A DNA stretch of 64,000 nt from Xanthomonas rydalmerensis. GTDB taxonomy: Bacteria; Pseudomonadota; Gammaproteobacteria; Xanthomonadales; Xanthomonadaceae. The stretch covers positions 3,186,001 through 3,250,000 of the forward strand of contig NZ_CP126170.1 in the NCBI RefSeq assembly GCF_033170385.1, read 5' to 3'. Each line of letters opens with the position of its first letter. The stretch's first letter is position 1. The position numbers and the translations under genes are program-made. The notes under the pieces were generated by a model. That model saw nothing but the letters and a program-made list of their open reading frames with translations, was not told where the DNA came from and did no database searches. Positions 42,403-51,581 of this stretch are shown here, piece after piece.

Positions 42403-43836
42403 TCAGGCGATGCCCAGCCCCGGAATGGCGCTGATCGCGTCCGGGTCGAACCCGGCCAGCGCGGCGAAATGGCGCCCGCGGGCCACGTAGTCGCGATAGG
42501 CACCGAAGCTGGGCGCACCGGGCGACAGCAGCACCACGCCGCCCTGCTCGCCCAGCGCCGCGCGCGCCAGCGCCACCGCCTCCGCCAGGTCGGCCGCGGC
42601 ATGCAGGCCGAAGCCGGCCTCGGCGGCCAGCGGCGCCAGCAGCGCATGGATGCGCGGGCCATTGGCGCCCATGGTGACGATCTCCAGCGGTGCGCCGTGG
42701 CGCATCTGCTCGGCGAAGTCCTGCCAGTCCAGGCCGCGGTCGTGGCCGCCGACCAGCAGCGCGATGCGCCGCCCGCGGAAGCACTCCAGCGCCGCGAGGC
42801 TGGCGTGCGGCGTGGTGCTGATCGAGTCGTTCACATAGGTCACGCCGTCGCGCGTGCCCAGGGTCTGCAGCCGGTTCGGCAGCGGTCGGAAGCGATCGGC
42901 CGCCGGCGCCAGCGCCGCCGCATCCAGGCCCAACACCTCGATCGCCGCCAGCACCGCGCACAGGTTGCCGCGGTTGTGCCGGCCCGGCAGCGGCGCCTGC
43001 GCGCTGTCGTACACCGCGGTGTCGCCGCGATAGACCACTTCGCCGCGCATGTGCCAGCCGTCCTCGCGGTTGAACCAGCGCACCTCACTGTCGGGCAATT
43101 GCAGGGCCGCCAGCTGCGAATCGGCGGCATTGAGCAGGGCGATGCGCGGCCGCGCATGGGTGACCAGCTCGAGCTTGTCGGCGATGTAGCGCGCCTGGCT
43201 GCCGTGCCAGTCCAGGTGCTCGGGGAACAGGTTCAGCACCAGCGCCAGCTGCGGCCGCGCGCCGCTGCGGGCCACGTCGCCGGTCTGGTAGCTGGACAGT
43301 TCGATCGCCCAGTATTGCGGCGGCGGCATCGGCGCCAGCACTTCCAGCAGCGGCACGCCGATGTTGCCGACCAGGCCGGTGCGATGGCCGCCGGCACGCA
43401 GCAGGTGCGCCAGCAGCGCGGTGGTGGTGCTCTTGCCCTTGGTGCCGGTGACGCAGACGCTGCCGGGCACCACGCCGTCAGCGCCAGCGTGTTCGGCGAA
43501 CCACAGCGCGGTGCCGCCGACGAAACGCGTGCCGCGCGCCGCCGCGGCCTGCGCCTCGGGCCGGTACGGACTGATCCCGGGCGACTTGATCACGACATCG
43601 AACGCGGCCAGGCGCTCGGCGCTGGCCTCGGTTTCCACCCGCAGCGCAGGATCGCCAAGCATTGCGACCTCCTCGGCTTCGGCCGGCGTGCAGAACAGGG
43701 TTAGCGGCGTGGACGCCGCGTTCCGGGTCCCGGGTCCCGGGTCCCGGCTATCGCGCAGCGCGCGGTAGGCAGCACGGCCTTCGCGACCCCAACCCCACAG
43801 CGCGACGCGCTGCGACTCAAGCTGCGAAATTCGCAC
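42403..43836 (-). CDS. murD2: UDP-MurNAc-L-Ala--L-glutamate ligase
   Basis: 477 residues, Mur ligase fold. The ATP loop is [20 protein letters not shown], then [20 protein letters not shown] and the C-terminal [15 protein letters not shown] and [12 protein letters not shown]. It differs from ordinary MurD in adding L-glutamate, which MurL then epimerises to D-glutamate; this is the known xanthomonad route. The pairing with murL immediately upstream is the main reason for calling MurD2 and not MurD. The start is GTG at 43836, inside the end of murL (20-base overlap). It is essential for peptidoglycan if the organism lacks another D-Glu source. Confidence 0.9.
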   Translation of the reverse strand: MRISQLESQRVALWGWGREGRAAYRALRDSRDPGPGTRNAASTPLTLFCTPAEAEEVAMLGDPALRVETEASAERLAAFDVVIKSPGISPYRPEAQAAAARGTRFVGGTALWFAEHAGADGVVPGSVCVTGTKGKSTTTALLAHLLRAGGHRTGLVGNIGVPLLEVLAPMPPPQYWAIELSSYQTGDVARSGARPQLALVLNLFPEHLDWHGSQARYIADKLELVTHARPRIALLNAADSQLAALQLPDSEVRWFNREDGWHMRGEVVYRGDTAVYDSAQAPLPGRHNRGNLCAVLAAIEVLGLDAAALAPAADRFRPLPNRLQTLGTRDGVTYVNDSISTTPHASLAALECFRGRRIALLVGGHDRGLDWQDFAEQMRHGAPLEIVTMGANGPRIHALLAPLAAEAGFGLHAAADLAEAVALARAALGEQGGVVLLSPGAPSFGAYRDYVARGRHFAALAGFDPDAISAIPGLGIA

Positions 43837-45172
43837 GCACGCGTTCCCACAGGTCGGCCGGGATGCGGTGCTGCGTGTCCAGTTCCAGCAGCGGCTCCAC
43901 GCGCAGGTCGACGGGGTCGAGCTGCGGCTGGATCTCGCGGATGAAGCGCGCCACCAGCGCGTCCTCCTTCCATTCCGCACGCGCGGCCAGCGCCGCCATC
44001 GCCGCCCGCGACTCGCGGCCCTCGCCCACGCACTCGAACGGCTTGTGGTCCTGGAACTCCAGCAGCGCATCGAAGCCACCGGCCTGGCCGGCATCGTCGA
44101 GCAGGTTGCGGCCGAAGATCCGCACCAGCCGCGTCTTCGGCATGAACGGCGCCAGCGCCAGGAACACGAAGTGGCACTTCGGGCAGACCCCGCACCAGCG
44201 GTGCGCCGGACGCTCGCCGAGGATGTGGAAATTGCGGTTGCAGCTGGAGAAATGCGCGTCGTAGTGGTCGTTTTTAGCGAACTGCCGCGCCACCGCCAGC
44301 TCCGACAGCGGGCGCAGCAGCGAGTAGTAGCGCAGGTCCGCGGCCACGTAGCGCTGCACCTGGGTCCCGAACGCCTGCTCGAAGGCCCAGCCCTTGGACC
44401 ACTGGTGGTTGACCTCGCCGGTGCCGGCGATCTGGCTGCCGTAGCTGGCCGAATGTTCGTTGGAGAACACCACCTGGCCCGCGTCGTGCAGCACCGCGGC
44501 GAACACCAGGATCGCCGAGTTCACCGCCGTCACCGGGATATGCCCGTTCCACGCGCCCTGCCGGTTCAGTTCGAACAGCTCAGGCGCCAGCGTGCGGCCG
44601 ATGTTCAAGGTCGGCAGCCCGGTGCGCTCGGCGCAGGCGCGGATCAACTGCGATCCGCCGATCCAGGTCACCGTCTGCGCCACGCCGGCCGCGCGCAGGG
44701 CCTCGATGCTGACCAGCGAATCCTTGCCGCCGCCGATCGCCACCAGGGCCTGGTCGCGCAGCCCCAGCGCCGCCGCGTCGGCGGCACCGGCCTCCGCGGC
44801 CGGGAAGCGGATGCGTCCGCGCAGGTCCAGGCCGTTGCGATAGGCGAACTCGCCCAGGCCATGCAGGTACACGCTGTCCAGCAGCGCGGCGGTCTCGGCA
44901 TCGATGGCGTAATCGTCGATGACGATGCGCGGCGGCACCGCCGCCTTGTAGTAGCTGACGCCGGCGATCAGGTGCAGCAGGCGCAGGGCGCGCTGCGCCG
45001 CCTGCGCGCGCGCCGGGTCGAGCGCGAACGGCGCGCCGGGCACGGTGATGGTCTCCACCAGCTCCGGGCCGTCGTCGAACGCATAGACCAGGCGCGCCAC
45101 GCCGCTGTCGGCATCGAAGCCGCAGCGCACGAAGCGGAAGGTGGCGATCTGCTGTTTGTCGAAAGCGGTCAT
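43817..45172 (-). CDS. murL: UDP-MurNAc-L-Ala-L-glutamate epimerase
   Basis: 451 residues. MurL converts the terminal L-Glu of the muropeptide precursor to D-Glu with ATP hydrolysis. The PP-loop-like ATP site is [16 protein letters not shown], followed by [26 protein letters not shown] (in part: [22 protein letters not shown]). The zinc-finger-like [10 protein letters not shown] and [14 protein letters not shown] come near residue 330. These match the Xanthomonas MurL family. The ATG at 45172 overlaps the end of the upstream membrane-protein gene by 4 bases (ATGA). Confidence 0.92.
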   Translation of the reverse strand: MTAFDKQQIATFRFVRCGFDADSGVARLVYAFDDGPELVETITVPGAPFALDPARAQAAQRALRLLHLIAGVSYYKAAVPPRIVIDDYAIDAETAALLDSVYLHGLGEFAYRNGLDLRGRIRFPAAEAGAADAAALGLRDQALVAIGGGKDSLVSIEALRAAGVAQTVTWIGGSQLIRACAERTGLPTLNIGRTLAPELFELNRQGAWNGHIPVTAVNSAILVFAAVLHDAGQVVFSNEHSASYGSQIAGTGEVNHQWSKGWAFEQAFGTQVQRYVAADLRYYSLLRPLSELAVARQFAKNDHYDAHFSSCNRNFHILGERPAHRWCGVCPKCHFVFLALAPFMPKTRLVRIFGRNLLDDAGQAGGFDALLEFQDHKPFECVGEGRESRAAMAALAARAEWKEDALVARFIREIQPQLDPVDLRVEPLLELDTQHRIPADLWERVRANFAA

Positions 45173-45621
45173 GGACGTCCTGCAAGCACACGGGTGTGCC
45201 GCAGGTAGCGGCGGCACAGAAGAAATTCGATCATCGAAAACGGCAAGGCCGCCCACAGCAGCGGCAGGCAGCCGAACACGAAGGCCATCAGCAGCAGTTG
45301 CCAATGCTGTCCGGCCGGCACCGACGCGGCGGAGGCCAGGACGGCCACCAGCACATACAGCGCCAGCGCCGGCAGGTAGGCCAACACGGCCAGCAGCAAG
45401 GTGCGCACGGCCAGCGCACCGGCGCTGGCAACGGGCACGCGGCGCGTCCAGCGCAATGCCAGCCACGCGCCGGCCGCCGCCGCGGCCAGCGCCGGCAACG
45501 CCCACTTGAGGCTGTCGGTCCACGGCAGCGACGTGCCGGACTGGTCCAGCGCGGTGGCCGCCGCCATCGCCACCGCACCGGCCGCTGCGCTGCCCGCGAC
45601 GAACTCAGTCCGCGCGCCCAT
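45169..45621 (-). CDS. Small integral membrane protein between lysC-lysA and murL
   Basis: 150 residues with about four predicted membrane segments (near 12-26, 40-57, 68-95 and 107-127) and a basic C-terminal end [17 protein letters not shown]. No family recognised. It overlaps both neighbours (17 bases with the lysC-lysA fusion, 4 with murL), so it is translationally coupled in a cell-wall operon. By context it may help peptidoglycan precursor handling, but this is a guess. Confidence 0.75.
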   Translation of the reverse strand: MGARTEFVAGSAAAGAVAMAAATALDQSGTSLPWTDSLKWALPALAAAAAGAWLALRWTRRVPVASAGALAVRTLLLAVLAYLPALALYVLVAVLASAASVPAGQHWQLLLMAFVFGCLPLLWAALPFSMIEFLLCRRYLRHTRVLAGRP

Positions 45622-48214
45622 CGATCGCCTCCTCGCGGGGCAACTCGCGCTGGTTGTAGGTGCTGGCCATGCTGTAGCCGTAGGCGCCGGCGTCGGCGAT
45701 CAGCATCACGTCGTCGGGCGCGGTGCCCGCCGGCAGACGCCGGCGCTTGCCGAACACGTCGCTGGATTCGCAGATCGGCCCGACCACGTCGAACACGGTC
45801 TCGGCCGGCTGCTCGAGCCGGCTCAGGTTCGCGACGTCGTGCCAGGCGTCGTACAGCGCCGGGCGGATCAGCGTGTTCATGCCGGCATCCAGGCCGACCC
45901 GGCGGATGCCGTCCTTCTCGATCACCTGGGTGGCACGGGCCAGCAGCACGCCGCATTCGGCGACCAGGTAGCGGCCCGGCTCGATCGCCAGGCGGAATGC
46001 CGGATGCACCGCCTTGGCCTCGGCCAGGCCCTGCGCGAAGGTGTCCAGGTCGAACGGTTCGTCGTCGGCGCTGTACGGGATCGGCAGGCCGCCGCCGATG
46101 TCGATGACCTCGACGCTGCCGATGCGCCGGGCGAATCCGGCCAGTTCGTCGCACATGCGCCGCCAGTGCTGCGCCGTCTCCACGCCGCTGCCCAGGTGCG
46201 CGTGCAGGCCGACGATGCGGATGTCCAGCGCGCGCGCGGCCTCGACGAACTCGTCGACGCGGGTCGCCGACAGGCCGAACTTGGAGGCCTTGCCGCCGGT
46301 GTTGACCTTCTCGTGGTGGCCGTCGCCGTGCCCCAGGTCGATGCGCAGCCACAGGCTGCGGCCGCGGAACAGCTCCGGCCAGCGCTGCAGCGCCTCGACG
46401 TTGTCCACGGTCACGGTCACGCCCAGCGCGAACGCGGCCTCGTACTCGGCCCGGGGCGCGAAGCTGGGGGTAAACAGCACACGGCGCGGCGACAACTCCG
46501 GCACGATCTCGAACACCCGGCGCAGCTCGCCGTGCGACACGCACTCCAGGCCGAAGCCCTCCTCGACCAGGGTCTGCAGGATCGCCGGATGCGCATTGGC
46601 CTTGATCGCGTAGTAGCGCTGGTCCACCGCGGCGATCGCCTTGAGCGCGCGCGCGCGTTCGCGCAGGGTCGGCAGGTGATAGATGTAGCGCGGCGTGCCG
46701 GCCTCGGCCAGGCGCAGCAGATGCGCGCGCTCGCCCTGCCACCACGGCACCGGCCGCGGCCGCACCGTGCCGGCGATCTCGCGCCAGCGCGGGCCGAACA
46801 CCTCGGTCTCCTCCACCGGCATCGCGCCGCTGTCGATCAGCTCGGCGTGCAGGATCGGCAGCAGCCCGTCGGCATCGGTCTCGTCGATGACGAAGGTCAG
46901 GTTCAGGTCGTTGGACGACTGCGAGATCATGTGCACGCGCTCCTTGCCGAACGTGGCCCACACGTCCGAGAGCTTGTGCAGCAGCGAGCGCATGCCGCGC
47001 CCGACCAGGGTGATCGCCGCGCACGGCACGATGATCTTGACCCGGCAGATCTCCGCCAGGTCGGCCGACAGCGCCGCCAGCACGTCGGTGTTGACCAGGT
47101 TCTCGCTCGGGTCCAGCGACACGGTGACGTTGGTCTCGGCCGAGCCGATCAGGTCCACCGACAACCCGTGCTTCTTGAACAGCGTGAACACATCGGCCAG
47201 GAAGCCGACCTGCTGCCACATGCCGATGCCTTCCATCGACACCAGCACGATGCCGTTGCGGCGGCTGATCGCCTTGACCCCGGGCACGGTGCGGGCGTTG
47301 CCGTCGATGCTGGTGCCGGGCAACTCCGGGCGCTCGGTGTCCAGGATCGCCATCGGCACGCCGCCGTCGCGGCACGGCTTGATCGAGCGCGGGTGCAGCA
47401 CCTTGGCGCCGGTGGTGGCGATTTCCTGCGCCTCGTAGTAGTCCAGGCGGGTCAGCAGGCGCGCATCCGGCACCTCGCGCGGATTGGCGCTGAACATGCC
47501 CGGCACGTCGGTCCAGATCTCCACCCGACTGGCGCCGAGCAGCGCGCCGAAGTACGCCGCCGAGGTATCCGAGCCGCCGCGGCCGAGGATGGCGGTGCCG
47601 CCGTCCTCGTGTCGGGCGATGAAGCCCTGGGTGATCAGCATGCGTGTGGGCTGGGCGACGAAGCGCGCGCGCCAGGCCGGATCGGACTGCCACTGGCACG
47701 ACACCGACAGGCGCCGCGACCAGGCGCTCTGGTTCGGCTGCGGCGGCAGCGCGTCCAGCCATTGCCGCGCATCCATCCAGCCCATGTCCAGGCCGTTGGC
47801 GCGCAGATAGGCCGCACCCAGGGTCGAGGACAGCAGTTCGCCCTGCCCCAGCACCTCGGCCTGCCAGTCCAGCGTGCGCTCGGCCGCGCGCGGATCGGCG
47901 AGCAGGCCACGCAACGCCGCCAGGCGTTCGCCCAGCACCGCCTCGGCATCCAACTCCAGTTCGGCCAGGAACTCGCGGTGGCGCTGCTCCAGCGCGGCGA
48001 CGCGTTGCGCGCTGTCGGCGCTGCCGTCGGCGATCGCGGTCAGTTCATTGGTAACCCCGGACAAGGCCGACACCACCACCAACACCCGCGCGCCGGTCTC
48101 GTCCGCGCGTTTTTTCGCCAGCCGTCCAATCGTGTCCCAGCGATGACGACGCGACACCGAAGTGCCGCCGAACTTGAGGACGATCCAACGATCGGCAGGA
48201 GAGGAAGCTGACAT
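45605..48214 (-). CDS. lysAC: Bifunctional aspartate kinase / diaminopimelate decarboxylase
   Basis: 869 residues. The first half is a lysine-sensitive type aspartokinase: VLKFGGTSVS (residues 12-21), AILGRGGSDTSAAYFGALLGA (in part: GRGGSDTSAAY) and two ACT regions (to about 460). The second half is a PLP enzyme: YYAIKANAHPAI with the PLP lysine K538, HLGSGVE, IDIGGGLPIPY, CESSDVF and ADAGAYGYSMAS. The fusion joins the first step of the aspartate pathway to the last step of lysine synthesis. The start at 48214 gives MSASSPADRWIVLKFGG. It heads an overlapping operon with murL and murD2, which also use diaminopimelate-linked precursors. Confidence 0.95.
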   Translation of the reverse strand: MSASSPADRWIVLKFGGTSVSRRHRWDTIGRLAKKRADETGARVLVVVSALSGVTNELTAIADGSADSAQRVAALEQRHREFLAELELDAEAVLGERLAALRGLLADPRAAERTLDWQAEVLGQGELLSSTLGAAYLRANGLDMGWMDARQWLDALPPQPNQSAWSRRLSVSCQWQSDPAWRARFVAQPTRMLITQGFIARHEDGGTAILGRGGSDTSAAYFGALLGASRVEIWTDVPGMFSANPREVPDARLLTRLDYYEAQEIATTGAKVLHPRSIKPCRDGGVPMAILDTERPELPGTSIDGNARTVPGVKAISRRNGIVLVSMEGIGMWQQVGFLADVFTLFKKHGLSVDLIGSAETNVTVSLDPSENLVNTDVLAALSADLAEICRVKIIVPCAAITLVGRGMRSLLHKLSDVWATFGKERVHMISQSSNDLNLTFVIDETDADGLLPILHAELIDSGAMPVEETEVFGPRWREIAGTVRPRPVPWWQGERAHLLRLAEAGTPRYIYHLPTLRERARALKAIAAVDQRYYAIKANAHPAILQTLVEEGFGLECVSHGELRRVFEIVPELSPRRVLFTPSFAPRAEYEAAFALGVTVTVDNVEALQRWPELFRGRSLWLRIDLGHGDGHHEKVNTGGKASKFGLSATRVDEFVEAARALDIRIVGLHAHLGSGVETAQHWRRMCDELAGFARRIGSVEVIDIGGGLPIPYSADDEPFDLDTFAQGLAEAKAVHPAFRLAIEPGRYLVAECGVLLARATQVIEKDGIRRVGLDAGMNTLIRPALYDAWHDVANLSRLEQPAETVFDVVGPICESSDVFGKRRRLPAGTAPDDVMLIADAGAYGYSMASTYNQRELPREEAIDGRAD

Positions 48215-48295
48215 GGAGTGGGGGTGTCTGGAATGTGGGGAAAACGCCGGCATGCGCGGGCGCAACCCCCGATTCTACTGCCAACCGAGCGCCGA

Positions 48296-48487
48296 TGAGC
48301 GAGCGTTGCCACCTGCAACTGGACCTCTTTTCCGCCAGCCGGGACTGGGCAATCCGCTCGGCGCTACGTCGCCAGCCAGGAACGCGAACTCGGGCGCGAC
48401 GGCCGCGTCGAGCTGCTGGTCGACGGGGAAGCGGTGTGGATCGGCGGACTGGTGCACGCGGTGATCGCTGACAAGATCGCTTGGTAA
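48296..48487 (+). pseudogene. Internally deleted PhzF-family gene remnant
   Basis: The stretch begins MSERCHLQLDLFSAS (48296) and shifts frame into GLGNPLG (48343-48363), which together match a PhzF N-terminus. It then jumps to RYVASQERELGRDG and VWIGGLVHAVIADKIAW ending at 48487, which match the PhzF C-terminus. The intact neighbour has QVDVFSAHAGNGNPLA and RYVASQGREVGHDA, WSGGQVQTVIEGRIDW in the same places. About 200 codons of the middle are missing. It is a remnant of a paralogue directly upstream of the intact gene. Confidence 0.8.
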
Positions 48488-48525
48488 GCTCCCGCCTCCC
48501 CCACCGCAGTCCGGAGTTTCCCGCC

Positions 48526-49404
48526 ATGGCCGCACGCCGTTTCTTCCAGGTCGATGTCTTCTCCGCCCACGCCGGCAACGGCAATCCGTTGGCCGTGGTG
48601 CTCGATGCCGATGGCTTGGACGCCGCCACGATGCAGGCCATCGCGCGCTGGACGCGCCTGCCGGAAACCACCTTCGTGTTCGCGCCGACGCGGCCGGACG
48701 CCAGCTACGGCCTGCGCATGTTCAGCCCGCAGAAGGAGGTGCCGTTCGCCGGCCACCCCAGCGTCGGCACCGCGCATGTCGCGCTGGAAGCGGGCATCGC
48801 CACGCCGCGCGACGGCGTGCTGACCCAGGACGGCATCGCCGGCCTGCTGCCGTTGCGGGTCGATGTGGATGCCGGAGTGCGCAGCATTGCCATCCGCACG
48901 CCGCGCGCGCAAGTGGCCGAGATCGCCGATGCCGCGGATCCGCGCCTGCAGTCGGCGCTGCGCGGCTGGACGCTGGGCGCGCTGCCGCCGGTCCGCATGG
49001 ACGGCGGCCGCTGCTGGTGGCTGGTCGAAGTGGCCGACGAAGCCACGCTGCGTGCGCTGGCACCGGACTGGGACGCGATCGCCGCCCTGGCCGAAAGCAC
49101 CGCCAGCATGGGCGTGTTCGCCTACGCGCGGGCCAGCGAACCGGCCTACGCGCTGGCCGTACGCGCGTTCGTCGGCAATGGCCGGCGCTTCGAGGACGCC
49201 GCCTCCGGCGCGGCCAATGCGGTGCTGGCGGCATGGCTGGATCACAGCAAGGCCCTGCCCGGCCACGGCGGCCGCTACGTCGCCAGCCAGGGCCGCGAGG
49301 TCGGCCACGATGCGCTGCTGACCCTGCGCGTGGACGAGGCTGGCGAGGTGTGGTCGGGCGGCCAGGTACAGACGGTGATCGAAGGCCGCATCGACTGGCC
49401 CTGA
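48526..49404 (+). CDS. PhzF-family isomerase-like protein
   Basis: 292 residues, the usual PhzF length, two-domain diaminopimelate-epimerase fold. Signatures are FFQVDVFSAHAGNGNPLAVV (start), PETTFVF with the catalytic-position glutamate, KEVPFAGHPSVGTAHVAL, and FEDAASGAANAVLAAWL. The Phz-type proteins isomerise small acidic metabolites; outside phenazine clusters their reaction is mostly unknown. No phenazine genes are near. The ATG at 48526 follows CCGGAGTTTCCCGCC. A deleted paralogue sits 38 bases upstream. Confidence 0.92.
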   Translation: MAARRFFQVDVFSAHAGNGNPLAVVLDADGLDAATMQAIARWTRLPETTFVFAPTRPDASYGLRMFSPQKEVPFAGHPSVGTAHVALEAGIATPRDGVLTQDGIAGLLPLRVDVDAGVRSIAIRTPRAQVAEIADAADPRLQSALRGWTLGALPPVRMDGGRCWWLVEVADEATLRALAPDWDAIAALAESTASMGVFAYARASEPAYALAVRAFVGNGRRFEDAASGAANAVLAAWLDHSKALPGHGGRYVASQGREVGHDALLTLRVDEAGEVWSGGQVQTVIEGRIDWP

Positions 49405-49449
49405 TCGCCTGCGTCTGCTGTTCCGCGCCGCGGGCGCGAACGAACGTGC

Positions 49450-49480
49450 AAAAAGAAAGGGCGCCTCGAAGGAGGCGCCC
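49450..49480 (-). terminator. Rho-independent terminator of the glycine-zipper protein gene
   Basis: gggcgcctc (49480-49472) pairs with gaggcgccc (49467-49459) around a 4-base loop on the minus strand, followed by tttctttt. It also stands between the convergent phzF gene and this gene. Confidence 0.9.
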
Positions 49481-49486
49481 TGCAGG

Positions 49487-50092
49487 TCAGTCGGGCAATA
49501 CGTCGACGCGGACGCGGATGCGGTCGCCCGGAGGCGAGGCGGTGCGGGTGTGGTAGTAGCGACCGCCGTACTCGTAGGTCACGTCGTAGCCGTCGACGCG
49601 GTCGTAGCGTTCGGTCCGATACGACACCGGGTCGCATTCGCGGACCACGCCGCCACCATAGCCGCCGCCGTAGCTGCGGGTATTGGTGTCGTAGATCGAG
49701 CGACCGGCCAGGCTGCCAAGCATGGTGCCGACCGCGGTGCCGACGAAGCGACCGCTGCCGCCGCCCACGCGGCTGCCCAGCACGGCGCCTGCGATGCCGC
49801 CGACCACCGACGAGGCAGTGCGGCCGCCGTCGGTGCCGCGGTAGCCGTAGTCGCTGGCGTAGCTGCCCGAAGCCGGACGGTCGTAACAGCGCTCGGTGGT
49901 CTCGCGCGGGCCGTTGACCTGCACCATGATCGGATCGGCGCGTACCACGCGCGCATATTCGTAGGTGCCGGACGCGTAGCCGCGGTCGCGGTAGTCGTCG
50001 TAACGGGTGTAACCGTAGTCCTGCGCGGCGGCGGAGCCGATGACGCCGACAGCGAGCGCAGCGGTCAACAGACGGGTCGAGAGCTTGTTCAT
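49487..50092 (-). CDS. Secreted glycine-zipper (17 kDa surface antigen-like) protein
   Basis: 201 residues with a signal peptide (1-23, ending GSAAA). A tyrosine- and arginine-rich stretch (QDYGYTRYDDYRDRGYASG) precedes a glycine zipper of about residues 90-125 (SSVVGGIAGAVLGSRVGGG, FVGTAVGTMLGSLAG) that inserts in or spans membranes. A C-terminal YDVTYEYGGRYYHTRT segment follows. It is an outer-membrane or periplasmic structural protein of unknown role. The start at 50092 is followed by a clear Sec signal. A divergent promoter region of 225 bases separates it from osmC-like 50318-50749. Confidence 0.82.
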   Translation of the reverse strand: MNKLSTRLLTAALAVGVIGSAAAQDYGYTRYDDYRDRGYASGTYEYARVVRADPIMVQVNGPRETTERCYDRPASGSYASDYGYRGTDGGRTASSVVGGIAGAVLGSRVGGGSGRFVGTAVGTMLGSLAGRSIYDTNTRSYGGGYGGGVVRECDPVSYRTERYDRVDGYDVTYEYGGRYYHTRTASPPGDRIRVRVDVLPD

Positions 50093-50317
50093 GGCGATGG
50101 TTCCAAGCGCGTGGATCGCGCGATTGCATGCTCGATCCGAGGCGGTGAAACCAGACTGAATAGGGACGGCTGTGGCGCGCACATTTAGTGGCGCGACAGC
50201 TATCGGGCAATCAACCCATGCGGGCCGGTGCGAGACGCACGCTGGACTGCGCTGCGGCGGCGCCGCGGGTGCGCTGCACCCACGCGCGGCCCGGCATGCC
50301 ACCGGGCCGCGCAAGGT

Positions 50318-50749
50318 TCAGCCCAGTTCGGCTTCCAGGCTGATCGGCACCGCGCTCAACGCCTTGGACACCGGGCAGTTCTGCTTGGCGTCGTCGGCCA
50401 GTTCGCGGAAGCGCGCGGCCTCGATGTTCGGCACCACGGCCTTGACCTTCAGGCGGATCTGCGACAACTGCGGACCGCCTTCCATCGACAGGTCGACATC
50501 AGCGCGGGTGTCCAGCGCCGTCGGCGGGAAGCCGGCTTCGGTCAGCTTGGCCGACAGCGCCATGGTGAAGCAGCCTGCATGCGCGGCGGCGATCAGTTCT
50601 TCGGGGTTGGTGCCCTTCTCGTCGCCGAAACGACTGTTGAATGCGTAGCGGGTGTTTTCCAGCAGGCCGCTCTGCGGCGTGTTCAACCGGCCCTGGCCGG
50701 TCTTGAGATCGCCTTCCCAATGCGCGGTGGCGTGACGCGAAATGCCCAT
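50318..50749 (-). CDS. osmC: OsmC-family peroxidase
   Basis: 143 residues. Reduces organic or inorganic hydroperoxides with two reactive cysteines: AHAGCFTMALSA (peroxidatic) and AKQNCPVSKAL (resolving). NPEELIAAAHAGCF and the N-terminal ATAHWEGDLKTGQGRLNTPQ place it in the OsmC rather than Ohr branch. The start at 50749 follows AGGAGCCTCGC. It would help in stationary-phase or osmotic and oxidative stress. It stands alone. Confidence 0.92.
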   Translation of the reverse strand: MGISRHATAHWEGDLKTGQGRLNTPQSGLLENTRYAFNSRFGDEKGTNPEELIAAAHAGCFTMALSAKLTEAGFPPTALDTRADVDLSMEGGPQLSQIRLKVKAVVPNIEAARFRELADDAKQNCPVSKALSAVPISLEAELG

Positions 50750-51038
50750 GCGAGGCTCCTGTCGGTGAGTGGAGCGCCGACCTTAGGACAGGCGGCGTTA
50801 CGCACGTGTGCTGCTGTGTGGCCGGCGCGTTCGCCGCGCGCGCAGCGGCAAAAGACCTGCGGCATCCCGCGGATTTGCCGGTGCCGGCGCCGGCCGCCAG
50901 CAAAAAAGTCCGTGGTTGCGGCGGATATTCGCGCTTTTTTGCTTCCGGCCTATTGGCGCGGCGTAGCACATGCCCTACATTTCGCCATGCCGACGGGGTC
51001 GGCGCGACCCAAACCACCAAATACGGAATCAGGACATC

Positions 51039-51437
51039 ATGGCAAAGACCGCAAAAAAGGCTGCCCCGAAGAAGGCAGTGAAGAAGGTAGCGACCAAGGC
51101 TGCCGCCAAGCCGGCCGCTCCCAAGCCGATCAAGGACGTGCTGAGCAAGTCCGCGCTCGTGGCGCACATCGCCGAGACCAGCGGCGTGATCGCCAAGGAC
51201 GTGCGCGCCGTGATGGCCTCGCTGGAGCACGCCGTGGCCGGTTCGGTCAGCAAGAAGGGCGCGGGCTCGTTCACTCTGCCGGGCCTGCTGAAGATCACCG
51301 CCGTCAGCGTGCCGGCCAAGCCGAAGCGCAAGGGCATCAACCCGTTCACCAAGGAAGAGCAGTGGTTCGCTGCCAAGCCGGCCACCACCAAGCTCAAGGT
51401 GCGCCCGCTGAAGAAGCTCAAGGACGCCGCGCTCTGA
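51039..51437 (+). CDS. HU/IHF-like DNA-binding protein with histone-H1-like N-terminal tail
   Basis: 132 residues. The first 32 residues are a lysine/alanine/proline tail (AKTAKKAAPKKAVKKVATKA). The HU-like body follows (ALVAHIAETSGVIAKDVRAVM, in part) with the DNA-arm region FTLPGLLKITAV and a short C-terminal AKPATTKLKVRPLKKLK. It probably packs or bends the chromosome. The ATG at 51039 follows AATCAGGACATC. A strong terminator follows. The 50750-51038 upstream stretch (about 290 bases) carries its promoter; I see no clear operator. Confidence 0.9.
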   Translation: MAKTAKKAAPKKAVKKVATKAAAKPAAPKPIKDVLSKSALVAHIAETSGVIAKDVRAVMASLEHAVAGSVSKKGAGSFTLPGLLKITAVSVPAKPKRKGINPFTKEEQWFAAKPATTKLKVRPLKKLKDAAL

Positions 51438-51469
51438 GCAGCGTCGCCTGATCCAGGCAAGCACACCGA

Positions 51470-51499
51470 CGAGACGGCCCCGGCCGTCTCGTTTTTTTT
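51470..51499 (+). terminator. Rho-independent terminator of the HU-like gene
   Basis: cgagacggcc (51470-51479) pairs with ggccgtctcg (51482-51491), followed by eight T. Confidence 0.95.
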
Positions 51500-51581
51500 G
51501 GGGCCGCCTGCGCAACCGGGTTGACGGCCCGCTAAGGCGGCTGCCGCTATACCGGTGATTCCCTTCGACAGGATCACCTGC

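Noticed and set aside
42403..43836. Ordinary MurD (D-glutamate-adding)
   Set aside because: The coupled murL gene upstream and the lack of the rest of the mraY-murG cluster favour MurD2, which adds L-glutamate.
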